From Streptomyces oryzae (GTDB taxonomy: Bacteria > Actinomycetota > Actinomycetes > Streptomycetales > Streptomycetaceae), in NCBI RefSeq assembly GCF_017676365.1, contig NZ_JADKMA010000015.1, forward strand, positions 1 to 64,000: a DNA stretch of 64,000 nucleotides, given 5' to 3'. The notes below the pieces were generated by a model. The model worked only from the letters and a program-made list of their open reading frames with translations, was not told where the DNA came from and searched no databases. Made by a program: the position numbers and the translations under genes. Position 1 is the stretch's first letter, and each line of letters opens with the position of its first letter. Below, in pieces: positions 6,814 through 16,352 of the stretch.

Positions 6814-8190
6814 GTGACCGGTGACGGTGGGCAGAGCAGGGAAGAGCAGCGTCGCAGCTGGGTGCAGGGCAGCCTGACCCGGCGGCAGCTGCTGGCGTGG
6901 GACGGTGCCGCGGCGCTGGCCTTCGCCCTGTTCTACGCCGTGCTGTCCCCCGTGCAGCACGGCGCCCCGGCCCCGGCCGCGCTCGGGGTGCCGCTGCTCC
7001 TCGCGATGAGCCTGCCGCTGGCCGTGCGCCGGGTGTGGCCGCGTGCCGTGCTGCTGGTCGTCGTCGCGGCCTCGGCGGCGACCTCGGTGCTCGATGTCCT
7101 CCTGGAGCCGTTCCTGGCGGTGGCGTTCGCGCTCTACGCGGTCGCCGTGACCAGCGCCAGGGCTGGGCGTGCCGCGCGGTGGGCGGTCGGCGGCGGCAGC
7201 GCGCTGATCCTGCTCGTGCTGGTCGCCGGTGGCACACCGTCAGCGGCGGTCAGCGTTGGGCTGCCCGTGTGGCTGTCCGGCCTCATCGTGTGCGGGCTGA
7301 CCTGGGTGTCCGGGCAGGCCATCCGGGAGCGGCGGGCCTATGCGGAGCGGGCGGCCCGGCAGCTGGCGGTCAACGCGGTGGCGCAGGAGCGACTGCGGAT
7401 CGCCCGCGAGCTGCACGACGTGGTCGCGCACCACGTCGGAGTGATCGCCGTGAAGGCGGGCGTCGCCCGCCATGTGGCGGAGGTGGCGCCCGAGGAGGCG
7501 ACCGAGGCGCTGCGGGTCATCGACCAGGAGAGCCGCACGGCGCTCCAGGAAATGCGGGGCATCCTGGGCCTGCTGCGCAACGAGTCCAACGGCGAGGAGG
7601 AGCCGCGCCACCCGGACCCGAGCCTGGCCCACAAGGCGGACGTACACGCTCTGCTGCGCCGGGCGGGCGAGGCCGGCGTCGAGGTGGAGCTGAGCACCGA
7701 GGGGCTGGGCAGACTGCCGGACGGGGTGGCCAGGACCGGGCATCGGGTGGTGCAGGAGGCGCTGACCAACGTCATCAAGCACGCGGCCCCGTGCTACTGC
7801 CGGCTCGTCCTGGTGGCCGGACTCGATCACCTCCAGCTGGAGATCATCGACGACGGCGGGCGCTGGCAGAGCTACACCGGGAAGGGCGCGGCGCGCCGCC
7901 CGTCGCCGGAAGCCGCCCGCAGCACGCAGGCGGAGCCGGACCACGACGCGGCACGGCCCGGAGCCGGAAGAGGCGCGGGCCGGACGGCGGAGCAGCCCGT
8001 GGGGCACGGGCTGCTCGGCATGCGGGAGCGAGTGGCGATGTACGGCGGTGAGCTGATGGCGGCTCCGGTGCCCGGCGGGGGCTTCGCGGTGCGCGCCCGC
8101 ATCCCGCTGCGCCCCCGGCAGTCCCCGCCGGAGGACGCCGCACAACAGGCAGCGCAGGACACGAATCAGGAGGCGTCACGGTCGAGATGA
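6814..8190 (+). CDS. Two-component sensor histidine kinase (HisKA_3, NarL-partner type)
   Basis: About 458 residues. The N-terminal half has several hydrophobic segments (residues 28-165). The dimerisation/phosphoacceptor box ERLRIARELHDVVAHHVGV puts the phospho-His at 201. The HATPase_c domain follows, with a Gly-rich insertion of about 45 residues before its last G-box (GHGLLGMRERV). Start is uncertain between GTG 6808 and GTG 6814; GGAAGGGGG lies upstream. It is translationally coupled to the response regulator gene (ATGA). Divergent to an ABC exporter pair, it may sense cell-envelope stress or the lasso peptide. Confidence 0.92.
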   Translation: MTGDGGQSREEQRRSWVQGSLTRRQLLAWDGAAALAFALFYAVLSPVQHGAPAPAALGVPLLLAMSLPLAVRRVWPRAVLLVVVAASAATSVLDVLLEPFLAVAFALYAVAVTSARAGRAARWAVGGGSALILLVLVAGGTPSAAVSVGLPVWLSGLIVCGLTWVSGQAIRERRAYAERAARQLAVNAVAQERLRIARELHDVVAHHVGVIAVKAGVARHVAEVAPEEATEALRVIDQESRTALQEMRGILGLLRNESNGEEEPRHPDPSLAHKADVHALLRRAGEAGVEVELSTEGLGRLPDGVARTGHRVVQEALTNVIKHAAPCYCRLVLVAGLDHLQLEIIDDGGRWQSYTGKGAARRPSPEAARSTQAEPDHDAARPGAGRGAGRTAEQPVGHGLLGMRERVAMYGGELMAAPVPGGGFAVRARIPLRPRQSPPEDAAQQAAQDTNQEASRSR

Positions 8191-8903
8191 GCAATGCCCC
8201 CGATGCCGAGATGAGCAATGCCCCCGAGACGGTCAGGGTGCTGATCGCCGACGACCAGGAGCTGTTGCGGGAGAGCTTCCGGGTGCTGGTGAACGCCGAA
8301 CCCGGCCTCGAGGTCGTCGGACTGGCCGAGGACGGTGAAGCGGCGGTCAAGCTGTCGGTGAGCGAGCGTCCGGACGTGGTCCTGATGGATGTACGGATGC
8401 CCGGCCTGGACGGGATCGAGGCGACGCGGCTGATCCGCGCGAACCCGGACGCCGAGGGAGTGCGGGTGCTGGTGCTGACCATGTTCGACATGGACTCGTA
8501 TGTGTTCGCCGCGCTGCGGTCCGGGGCCAGCGGCTTCCTCCTCAAGGACGTGGCCCCGGCCGAGCTGGTGCGGGCCATCCGTACGGTGGCAGCGGGCCAG
8601 GGGCTGTTGGCGCCCAGCGTCACCTCCCGGCTGATCGAGGAGTTCTGCCGCCAGCCGCAGAACGTGCCGGCCGTCTCCGAGAGCCTTGCTCCGCTGACGG
8701 CACGCGAGCGCGAGGTGCTGCTGCTGGTGACCAGAGGGCTGTCGAACACGGAGATCGCCGCCGAACTCCATGTGTCCATGGCCACGGTGAAGACTTACAT
8801 CGGCCGGCTGCTCGACAAGCTCGGCGCCAGGGATCGCGTCCAGCTGGTGATCACGGGATACGAGCACGGCCTCGTCACCCCCTCCAGCCCTCCGCACAGA
8901 TAG
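8187..8903 (+). CDS. LuxR/NarL-family response regulator
   Basis: A 238-residue receiver-HTH protein. Acidic pocket ADD is at 21-23, phospho-Asp at 68 (VVLMDVRMPG), and the C-terminal LuxR HTH begins LTAREREVLLLVTRGLSNTEIA. The ATG overlaps the kinase stop. A 24-bp duplication makes the first eight residues repeat (MSNAPDAE then MSNAPETV), so ATG 8187 and ATG 8211 are both possible starts; the overlap favours the first. Likely phosphorylated by the adjacent kinase and controls neighbouring transport or biosynthetic genes. Confidence 0.94.
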   Translation: MSNAPDAEMSNAPETVRVLIADDQELLRESFRVLVNAEPGLEVVGLAEDGEAAVKLSVSERPDVVLMDVRMPGLDGIEATRLIRANPDAEGVRVLVLTMFDMDSYVFAALRSGASGFLLKDVAPAELVRAIRTVAAGQGLLAPSVTSRLIEEFCRQPQNVPAVSESLAPLTAREREVLLLVTRGLSNTEIAAELHVSMATVKTYIGRLLDKLGARDRVQLVITGYEHGLVTPSSPPHR

Positions 8904-9102
8904 CGGCCCCGGCACGGAAATCGTGACCACCCGTAATTCCGGGGCCTTTGATTCGAAGTCAGCTTTCATCGGAACACATCTCACCGAACGTGAATGCCAG
9001 GCACGGGATTCCGATGGATCCGCGGTTCCGATGGGATTCGAGGGTTCCGCGGGAATCGCGGAGCGCCACGGGGCAAGGCCCGCGAGATCCCGCCCTCTGA
9101 AT

Positions 9103-9855
9103 TCACACCTCCGCGGCTTTCTGCTCCACCCCTATCCCCGCGGCCCGCGCCCGCATCATGGCGGCGTTCCGGTCGGGGACTTCCAGCTTTCTGAAGAGGC
9201 CCGTGATGTGGTTGCGTACGGTCTTCTCCGCGAGAACCAGGCGACGGGCGATGCGCTTGTTCTCCCAGCCGAGCGCCAGCAGTTCCAGGATGTCCCGCTC
9301 CCGCTCGGTCAGCGTCGGGAAGGCCAGCCGGCTCGGGAGCTCGGGCAGCATCCCCAGTCCACCGCGCAGCCCCTCGGCCACCCCGGCGCCGAAGGCGGCA
9401 CCGCCCTCGGCGAGCAGATGCACCGATCTGAGCAGCGTACGGGCGCTCACGCTCTTCATCACATACCCCATGGCACCGGAGCGGATCACCGAGACGACGG
9501 CCGCCGTGCTGCCGTCGTCGGAGGCCACCAGCACCCGCGCAGCCGGGCCGGCGCGCTGCCGCGCCGACTGCCCCTCATGCGTGGGCAACCGCTGCCCCTC
9601 GCGCGCGGGCAACCGCTGGGCCTCGCACGTCAGCAGCCGTACCGCACCGGCCAGCCGGGCCGGGCTCGGGCCGCCGACGAGGATCACGTCCGCCTGCCCA
9701 GCGAATTCCCCGAACTTGGGTGCCGACCATCCGGCGTGCCGTTCCGGGAGGCACTGTTCGGCCACGACTGCGATTGTGCCGTCCGTTTCCGCCGCCGCTC
9801 TGACGCCCATGCGATACACCGGGTCGTCGTCAAGGATTATGAGCCGCACACCCAT
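9103..9855 (-). CDS. LuxR-family regulator with atypical receiver domain
   Basis: A 250-residue protein. The N-terminus keeps the receiver start (LIILDDDPVYRMGV), but the beta3 position that normally carries the phospho-Asp reads ADVILVGGPS, so classical phosphorylation looks impossible. A Gln/Arg-rich linker holds two LPxxEGQ repeats (REGQRLPTHEGQ). The C-terminal HTH is standard (LTERERDILELLALGWENKRIARRL). ATG 9855 is preferred over an upstream TTG because the domain begins right there. No kinase is adjacent, which fits an orphan regulator controlled by ligand or abundance. Confidence 0.88.
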   Translation of the reverse strand: MGVRLIILDDDPVYRMGVRAAAETDGTIAVVAEQCLPERHAGWSAPKFGEFAGQADVILVGGPSPARLAGAVRLLTCEAQRLPAREGQRLPTHEGQSARQRAGPAARVLVASDDGSTAAVVSVIRSGAMGYVMKSVSARTLLRSVHLLAEGGAAFGAGVAEGLRGGLGMLPELPSRLAFPTLTERERDILELLALGWENKRIARRLVLAEKTVRNHITGLFRKLEVPDRNAAMMRARAAGIGVEQKAAEV

Positions 9856-9989
9856 GCAGCACCCCCGTTTCAAGAATCACTGATCCCCGAGCGGAAATCT
9901 TATCGGGGCAGGGACCCAGAAAAAAGGGGCATCCAGACGTATGCGAGGGTTCCGCGCAACACCCCGAAAAAGGGGCGCTGCGTTTCGGC

Positions 9990-10008
9990 CACTTTCTTTG
10001 AGAAAGTG
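9990..10008 (-). terminator. Hairpin terminator after the PP2C phosphatase gene
   Basis: cactttct and agaaagtg form a perfect 8-bp stem with a 3-nt loop, 7 bp beyond the stop codon of the gene ending at 10015. A second CCCC/GGGG hairpin with an A/T loop follows at about 9962-9976. Confidence 0.75.
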
Positions 10009-10014
10009 CGTCAC

Positions 10015-12129
10015 TCAGAACAATTTCAGCAACGCCTCGGTCGGATCCGGTGCCGCCCTGCCCTCTTCGGGGCGGGGCAGCTGGAACCAGACGGCCTTGC
10101 CCGAGGGCACCCGGCGGCTCCCCCAGCCGGTGCTGAGCAGATCCACCAGTTGCAGCCCGCGGCCGCCCTCGTCGGTGTCCCGGGCCCGGCGCCTGCGCGG
10201 CTGGACCTGCCCCGCGTCCCACACCTCGCACACCAGCGTGCGCTCCAGCAGCAGCCGCAGCCTGATGTTGCCCTCGCCGTACCGCAGCGCGTTGGTGACC
10301 AGCTCGCTCACCAGCAGCTCAGCGGTGTCGCTCAGCGCGTCCAGACCCCAGGCGACGAGCTGTTCGCAGGTCAGTTCGCGGGCACGGGCGACGGAGCGCG
10401 GTTCAGGCGGCAGCGTCCAGTCACCGACGTTCCCGGCGTCCAGGCCCTGCACCCGGGCGACGAGCAGCGCGATGTCGTCCTCACCGTGGTGCACGTTGAG
10501 GGTGCGCAGCACCCGGTCAGCGGTGTCCTCCAGGGGCTCGGTGGCGTCGGTGAGCGCCGAGCGGAACCGGTCGAGCCCCTCGTCGAGCGGATGGTCGCGG
10601 GACTCGACCAGGCCGTCGGTGTAGAGGGCGAGCATCGCGCCCTCCGGCAGCTCGATCTCGACCTCCTCGAACGGCTCGCCGCCCACCCCCAGCGGCACCC
10701 CCTTCGGCACCTCCAGCAGCAGCGCGGGCTCGCCCGGCTCGACCATGATGGGCGGCAGGTGCCCGGCGTTGGCGAACGTGCAGCGCCGCGAGACCGGGTC
10801 GTAGACGGCGTAGATACAGGTGGCCAGATACACCTCGGACAGATCGGTGTCGCTGCCCCGTTGGCCACGCTGCGGGTGCTGCCTGCGGGGGTCGCCGAGG
10901 CCGCGGGCGATCTCGTCCAGCGCGCCGAGCACTTCGGCCGGTTCCATGTCGGTGAGGGCCAGCGTGCGTACGGCGGTGCGCAGTTCGCCCATGGCGACGG
11001 CGGCGCGCAGCCCGCGGCCCATCACATCGCCGACGACGATGGCGGTGCGGTGGCCGGGCAGTTCGATGACGTCGAACCAGTCGCCGCCCACCTCGGTGGC
11101 CGGGTTGCCCGGCAGATAGCGGCAGGCGATCTCCAGCCCCGCTGCCTCGGGATCGCCCGGCGGCAGCAGGCTGCGCTGCAGGATGAGGGCACGTTCGTGC
11201 TCCCTGCGGTAGAGCCGGGCGTTGTCGATGCAGACCGCGGCGCGGGCCGCCAGCTCAGCGGCGAGCGCCCCGTCCCGTTCCCCGAACGGCTCGCTGCCCT
11301 TGGCCCGTGAGAACTGCGCGAGCCCCAGCACCCGGTCCCGGGCGACCATGGGCACGGCGAGCGTCGACTGCACGACGGCCCCGAACTGCGCCGGGACGGA
11401 ACCGTCGTGACTGGTGATGTTCTGCACCCGTCCGGTGCGCAGCGCGATGGCGAACGGGGAGTGCTCCGCGTAGCAGTGCGTGGAGCCGACCTCCGCGGGC
11501 TGGCCAGGCTGTACGGCCGCAGCGGCGGCGGCAGCGGACGGGACGCCGTTGACGCGGGCCCGGCCGGCACCGCCCTGCCCAACGGAGGCGCCCTGCCCAA
11601 CGGAAGCACTCTGCGCGACGGAAACACCCTGCGTGAGGGGGCCACCCTGCGGGCCGGCGCCGCCCTCCCTCGCATCCCGCCGGCCGACCACCGTCCCGTC
11701 GGTCCTGGCCTCCTCGTCCGGAAGGCCGTAGTCGTAGGGGGTGTTCGAGACGGCGCTGGCGAAGGCCACCCGGCGCAGTTCGCCGCGCGGCGCGCCGATC
11801 GGACCCCGGCGGCGCCGGGGCAGCTCGCCGGGCAGCCGCACCTCGGGCCCCTCACGCCGCACGGTGTCCGCATCGTGGAATCCGGCGCGCTCGGCGTCCG
11901 CGGGGGCCATCGGCCCGACAGGGCGGGGCTCGTCCCCGGCCAGCACACTTACGTAGAGGTCGACGGAGGCCAGGTCGCAGAACTGGGGCACCGCCACGTC
12001 CAGCAGTTCGCGGGCCGTGGTCTCCAGATCCAGTGAGTTGCCGATCCGCGCGCCCGCGGCGTTCAGCAGGGCCAGGGCACGACGCACGTCGTCCTGCTTA
12101 CCGGCCGCCTCCACTGGGATGTCGCTCAA
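10015..12129 (-). CDS. GAF-PP2C(SpoIIE)-HATPase serine phosphatase
   Basis: About 704 residues. Order: N-terminal helical segment, split GAF-like sensor, PP2C/SpoIIE phosphatase (EVGGDWFDVI, VGDVMGRGLRAA, ALYTDGLVESR carry the metal-binding Asp residues), then an RsbW-like HATPase domain (LLVSELVTNALRYG, GRGLQLVD). Such proteins dephosphorylate anti-sigma antagonists and tune sigma-factor activity. The GAF domain is interrupted near residue 165 by a low-complexity Gly/Gln/Ala insert with repeats of SVGQGA. TTG 12129 (GGAAGGGG upstream) fits the family N-terminus; ATG 12249 is the alternative. A terminator hairpin follows. Confidence 0.9.
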   Translation of the reverse strand: MSDIPVEAAGKQDDVRRALALLNAAGARIGNSLDLETTARELLDVAVPQFCDLASVDLYVSVLAGDEPRPVGPMAPADAERAGFHDADTVRREGPEVRLPGELPRRRRGPIGAPRGELRRVAFASAVSNTPYDYGLPDEEARTDGTVVGRRDAREGGAGPQGGPLTQGVSVAQSASVGQGASVGQGGAGRARVNGVPSAAAAAAAVQPGQPAEVGSTHCYAEHSPFAIALRTGRVQNITSHDGSVPAQFGAVVQSTLAVPMVARDRVLGLAQFSRAKGSEPFGERDGALAAELAARAAVCIDNARLYRREHERALILQRSLLPPGDPEAAGLEIACRYLPGNPATEVGGDWFDVIELPGHRTAIVVGDVMGRGLRAAVAMGELRTAVRTLALTDMEPAEVLGALDEIARGLGDPRRQHPQRGQRGSDTDLSEVYLATCIYAVYDPVSRRCTFANAGHLPPIMVEPGEPALLLEVPKGVPLGVGGEPFEEVEIELPEGAMLALYTDGLVESRDHPLDEGLDRFRSALTDATEPLEDTADRVLRTLNVHHGEDDIALLVARVQGLDAGNVGDWTLPPEPRSVARARELTCEQLVAWGLDALSDTAELLVSELVTNALRYGEGNIRLRLLLERTLVCEVWDAGQVQPRRRRARDTDEGGRGLQLVDLLSTGWGSRRVPSGKAVWFQLPRPEEGRAAPDPTEALLKLF

Positions 12130-12444
12130 TGCCGCCCCTTCCACTGCCGGTGCTCGCCTCCGGTCCGAGCAGTGTGGCAGCCCGGAGAGCCATCCGGAGC
12201 CCGCTCTTCCCGATCGCCACAAGTCTTCCTCGTCACGACGAGCCAACATGCGCGTACCCCCGCTGTTCACGGGGGTCACCCCTGACTCCTAACCAGGTAA
12301 TGCCGCGTCGAACCCCATGAGTGTGCACCGGCCCCCAGGCCGGACCGCTCCTTCAACAGCACGCCACCCCACGCCACCTGAGCAACTGCTTCGAGCAGCT
12401 TTGAGCCGGGCTTCAGGTCCCCTTGAGGCTCGCTTCATCTCCGG

Positions 12445-15030
12445 TCAGGGCAGCGGGAGTTCGAACCACACCGTCTTGCCCTCCGGTCCGTGCCTGGTGC
12501 CCCAGCGGCGGGCTTCACTCGCCACCATCTGGATGCCCCGGCCACCTTCCTGTTCCTCGGTCACGACGCGTTCGCGCGGCGGTTCGGGCAACGGGTCCGA
12601 GACTTCCACGATCAGCACACCGCCGTGCCCCGCGGGGTCCCGGCCGGTGTCGCGTACCATCCGCACGCCGATGGGCCCGTGCGCGTACCGCAGCGCGTTG
12701 GTGACCAGTTCGCTCACCAGCAGCACACCGGTCTCCTCCAGCTCTCTCAGCCCCCACTCGCGCAGCGTCTGGCGCACCGCCTCCCGCGCCCGGCGCACGG
12801 CGTAGCTCCCGGTGGTGAACGACCAGGAGGCGGCGGTGTGTCCGGGCAGTCCGCCGAGCCGCGCCATCAGCAGCGCCACATCGTCCCCGGTGCTCAGATG
12901 GCCGTTGACGCTGCTGCCGTGCCGGCGCAGTGAGTCGATCAGTACGTCGCACGCGCTCTCGATGCCGCCGCACCCCGTCTCCCCCACCGGGCCCGGCGAA
13001 ACGTACGCGCCCGCGCCGTTCCAGGTGAACCCCTCCTGAGCCGTGGCGCGGTGGCAGTCGGGGCCGGCGAGCAGCGCGCACACCCGGTCGATCCCCTCGG
13101 TGATGTCCTCGCCTCTGCTCTCCACGAGCCCGTCGGTGTAGAGGACGAGCACGCTGCCCTGTTCGACCTCCACCTCGGCCAGCTGATACGCCTCGTCCGG
13201 TGCGGGGCCGACGACGCCCAGCGGGGTGCCCGAGGGGACGTCGACGGGCTGGGCGCGGCATCCGCCGTCGTCCTCGTGCGTGACGATCAGCGGCGGCACA
13301 TGCCCGGCGCTCGCCATGGTGAGCACCCCGCACCGCTTGCCCGCCGAGGTCGGCGCCGGCTCGTAGACGGCGTACAGGCAGGTGGCCATCAGCGGGTCGT
13401 CTGGGCCGTGCGACAGGTCGTCGCCGACGGTACTGACCCGGGCGAGCAACTGGTCCGGAGGCAGATCGAGCCCGGCCAGCGTACGGACGGCGGTGCGCAG
13501 CCGTCCCATGGTGACGGCGGAGTGCAGCCCGTGGCCCATCACGTCGCCGACCACGAAGGCGACCCGGCCGCCGGGCAGCGGGATGACGTCGAACCAGTCG
13601 CCGCCCACTTCCGTGCCGCTGCTGCCGGGCACATAGCGGTAGGCGATGCTGACCCCGGTCGGCTCCGGGATGTGCTGCGGCAGCAGACTGCGCTGGAGCA
13701 TCAGCGCGCCCTCGCGCTCCCGCGCGTACAACCGGGCGTTGTCGAGAAAGGTGCCGGCGCGGTCGGCCAGTTCCATGGCGAGCGCCCGGTCCTCGCCCAC
13801 GTACGGCTCGTCCCCGTGCGACCGGCTCACCAGCAGCAGCCCGAGCACCGTGCCGCGCGCCCGCAGCGGCACCGCCATCAGCGAGTGCACCCCCAGCTCG
13901 AACGTGGCCTCGACCTTGGGGTCGCCCGGCCGGGTCGCGCGCAGGATCTCCTCGGGGGTGGTGGCGACTTGGGGCGCCCCGGTGTCCAGCGCCCGGCCGA
14001 GCAGCGACTCGCGCTCGTAGATGATCTCGCCGCCGAGCCGCAGCAGCCGCTCCACCCGCTCACCGCCCTCCCGCGCCGCGAAGCCGAACAGATGCAGCGG
14101 CGTACCGACCGGGATGACGGGCTCGGGCAGATCGCCCCCGACGGCGACCTCGCCGCGCAGCATGACCCCCGCGTAGTCGGCGAACCTCGGTACCAGCACA
14201 TCGGCGAGCGCCTGGGAGATGGCGCGGACATCGAGCAGGTTGCCCAGCGCCACCCCGACATCGTCCAGCAGCGCGAGCCGTTGCCGCGCGGCCTCCGCCT
14301 TGTTGAGCGCCTCCAGCCGCTCGGTGATGTCCATGACGGTGCAGCTGACGCCGAGCACTCTGCCGCTGCGGTCGGCGATCCGGGAGTACGAGACGGAGCG
14401 CGCGCCCCGGGCACCTGGTGCGGTGGTCACCACGTCCACGACGGAGCGCCCCGTCTCCAGCACCCTGGACTGGATCTTCATCACCTCCTCGGCCATCTCC
14501 GCGGGGAGGAGTTCGGCGACCGTGTGGCCGAGCAGATCGGTGCGGGTGGCGTTGTTCAGCCGGACGAGCGCTTCGTTGAAGCGGACGAAGCGCTTCTCGG
14601 TGTCGAAGACCGCGATACCCAGCGGCGAGGAGGCGAACAGCGCGTCCAGCGCGGCCAGATCGTGTTCGACGGCGCGGAGCCTGCTGGTCTCCATGATGTT
14701 CGCCAGCACGAACGGGCGCTGGTCGGTGTCCCGCAGCAGCGAGCCGCGCCCTTCGACCTCGACGGTGCGTCCGGCCCGGTGGCGGATGTGCAGGATGCCG
14801 CGCCAGCTGCCGGTCCGGCCGAGGCTGTTACGGCGTGCGCGGCGCTCGGCCGCGTCCCCCTCCAGGAAATCCTCGATCGAACGCCCCACGACGTCATCGG
14901 CGGGCCAGCCCAGGATCTCCTCGGTCGTCGGGCTCCACACCAGGACGGTGCCGTTGCCGTCCAGCATGACGATCCCGACGCGGAGCGTGTCCAGGAGCGA
15001 GGTCGCCTCGTCGGCGGGTTCGGTGCTCAC
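12445..15030 (-). CDS. PAS-PAS-GAF-PP2C(SpoIIE)-HATPase phosphatase
   Basis: About 861 residues: PAS 1 (SLLDTLRVGIVMLDGNG), PAS 2 (FASSPLGIAVFDTEKRF), GAF, SpoIIE phosphatase (EVGGDWFDVIPL, VGDVMGHGLH, VLYTDGLVESRG) and a C-terminal HATPase (VLLVSELVTNALRYAHGPIG, GRGIQMVASEA). It is a paralogue in layout of the neighbouring phosphatase but with PAS sensors. A Cys-containing insert (DCHRATAQEG..., ETGCGGIESAC) interrupts the end of the phosphatase domain. GTG 15030 starts right at the PAS domain. Probable regulator of sigma-factor partner switching in response to redox, light or small molecules (inferred). Confidence 0.92.
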   Translation of the reverse strand: MSTEPADEATSLLDTLRVGIVMLDGNGTVLVWSPTTEEILGWPADDVVGRSIEDFLEGDAAERRARRNSLGRTGSWRGILHIRHRAGRTVEVEGRGSLLRDTDQRPFVLANIMETSRLRAVEHDLAALDALFASSPLGIAVFDTEKRFVRFNEALVRLNNATRTDLLGHTVAELLPAEMAEEVMKIQSRVLETGRSVVDVVTTAPGARGARSVSYSRIADRSGRVLGVSCTVMDITERLEALNKAEAARQRLALLDDVGVALGNLLDVRAISQALADVLVPRFADYAGVMLRGEVAVGGDLPEPVIPVGTPLHLFGFAAREGGERVERLLRLGGEIIYERESLLGRALDTGAPQVATTPEEILRATRPGDPKVEATFELGVHSLMAVPLRARGTVLGLLLVSRSHGDEPYVGEDRALAMELADRAGTFLDNARLYAREREGALMLQRSLLPQHIPEPTGVSIAYRYVPGSSGTEVGGDWFDVIPLPGGRVAFVVGDVMGHGLHSAVTMGRLRTAVRTLAGLDLPPDQLLARVSTVGDDLSHGPDDPLMATCLYAVYEPAPTSAGKRCGVLTMASAGHVPPLIVTHEDDGGCRAQPVDVPSGTPLGVVGPAPDEAYQLAEVEVEQGSVLVLYTDGLVESRGEDITEGIDRVCALLAGPDCHRATAQEGFTWNGAGAYVSPGPVGETGCGGIESACDVLIDSLRRHGSSVNGHLSTGDDVALLMARLGGLPGHTAASWSFTTGSYAVRRAREAVRQTLREWGLRELEETGVLLVSELVTNALRYAHGPIGVRMVRDTGRDPAGHGGVLIVEVSDPLPEPPRERVVTEEQEGGRGIQMVASEARRWGTRHGPEGKTVWFELPLP

Positions 15031-15167
15031 ACGGCCCACGCCCCTGGTCGGGATCTGGATACGTCCAAGATGGACCAATTATCCACATATCCGACACTGT
15101 GCGCGATCGGGCACACACGGAGCGTCGGGCTCACACGAGGCGTCGCCGCGCGCGGGGGATGGCCGCG

Positions 15168-15410
15168 TCAGACGTGACCGTCCTCCGCGTGCTCCCCGTG
15201 TGGCGCACGGCCCTGCCGCTCCCCGTGCACCGCCAGCCGGTCGCAGTGCTCCACCAGATACCCCTCGCCCTGTTCGCCCAGCCTTTCGGCGAGACGCTGC
15301 GCCTCGGCCCGGGTCGGATAGCTGCCGACGCGGTAGCGGTTGCCGTGGCAGTCCTGGCGGATGAGCTGCCAGGGCAGCACCGCGTCACTGTCGCCGCTCG
15401 CACTTCGCAT
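15168..15410 (-). CDS. Small SPOR-like protein
   Basis: About 80 residues. The core LPWQLIRQDCHGNRYRVGSYPTRAEAQRLAERL matches the short SPOR-domain-like proteins widespread in Streptomyces, which convert a sequence position to a peptide- or peptidoglycan-binding fold. ATG 15410 is chosen; ATG 15437 would add nine residues. The tail is His/Gly/Glu-rich. Function in this organism is unknown. Confidence 0.75.
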   Translation of the reverse strand: MRSASGDSDAVLPWQLIRQDCHGNRYRVGSYPTRAEAQRLAERLGEQGEGYLVEHCDRLAVHGERQGRAPHGEHAEDGHV

Positions 15411-15529
15411 ATGCCGGAGCTTACGCCCGGCCTTCACTCACCGCATTCGGCTTTGCACATGGGGCGAATTTTTTCGGCCAGATGTTCGCCCCTCTCTGAC
15501 GGTGAGCCGACGCCGCGGTGCCGCGGTCG

Positions 15530-16282
15530 CTACTTCACCGGAAGGTGGTACGCCAGCTTGAAGCGGTCGGCGGGCACCACCACGTCTGCCGTCTCCACAG
15601 GCCGCTTGCCCGCGAAGTACGTACGCGCGATGACCAGCACCGCGTGGCCCGGGACGCCGCCCAGCGCCGTCATCTCCTCGGCACGGCCGGGGCGGCTGCC
15701 GACCTCCTCGGCGACGTTGTCCACCACCAGGTCGATCGCCGCCATGCGCTCGACCACCCCCCGGCCGCCCAGCGGGCCCTCCTCCGGGAGCATCACCGGC
15801 GTCCGTCCCGTCACCGCGAGCGGTTCCCAGGACGTGGAGAGCATCACCGGAGCGCCGTCGGCGTGGAAGACATAGCGGGTCCGCATCACCCGGTCCCCCC
15901 GCTCGATGAACAGCCGCTCCGCGATGTCGGCCGAGGCGTCCTCCTGCTCGCTGTGCGACTCCCAGGTGCCGCGCACCCGCTCATCGGACTGCTCCTGGCG
16001 GAAAGGGGTGCACTCGCCGAGCGAGCGGTAGCCCGTACGCGAGACCCGGCGCGCGGCCGGCAGCTCGCGCACATACGTACCGGAACCGGAGCGGCCCTCC
16101 ACCAGCCCCTCCGCCATCAGCACCTTGCGCGCCTCCAGGGCGACCGTGTCGGAGACTCCGTACTCCTCACGGATGCGGGCCTGCGAGGGGAGGCGGGCGT
16201 GCGGCGGCAGGGAGCCGTCCGCGATCTTCTTGCGGAGATCCGAGGCCACACGCAGATACGCGGGCTGCTCACCGAATGGCAC
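15530..16282 (-). CDS. GntR-family (HutC/UTRA) transcriptional regulator
   Basis: A 250-residue regulator. The winged helix is at residues 10-75 (YLRVASDLRKKIADGSLPPHARLPSQARIREEYGVS) and the UTRA ligand domain fills the rest, ending ADRFKLAYHLPV. GTG 16282 begins the conserved N-terminus; longer in-frame starts add unrelated sequence. It probably autoregulates through the palindrome just upstream. The effector is unknown; UTRA domains usually bind sugars, amino acids or their derivatives. Confidence 0.92.
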   Translation of the reverse strand: MPFGEQPAYLRVASDLRKKIADGSLPPHARLPSQARIREEYGVSDTVALEARKVLMAEGLVEGRSGSGTYVRELPAARRVSRTGYRSLGECTPFRQEQSDERVRGTWESHSEQEDASADIAERLFIERGDRVMRTRYVFHADGAPVMLSTSWEPLAVTGRTPVMLPEEGPLGGRGVVERMAAIDLVVDNVAEEVGSRPGRAEEMTALGGVPGHAVLVIARTYFAGKRPVETADVVVPADRFKLAYHLPVK

Positions 16283-16337
16283 GTGTGCCCTCCCCGTTTC
16301 GGCCAGCTGCTGAGGGAAGCCGACTGGTGCTGAATGA

Positions 16338-16352
16338 TGCTGACGGTCAGCA
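16338..16352. promoter_or_regulatory. Candidate operator of the GntR/HutC regulator
   Basis: tgctgacggtcagca has perfect 7-bp arms around one base, 56 bp upstream of the regulator GTG. A looser CAACA/TGTTG repeat follows at about 16361-16375. Position and symmetry suit an autoregulatory site. Confidence 0.5.
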
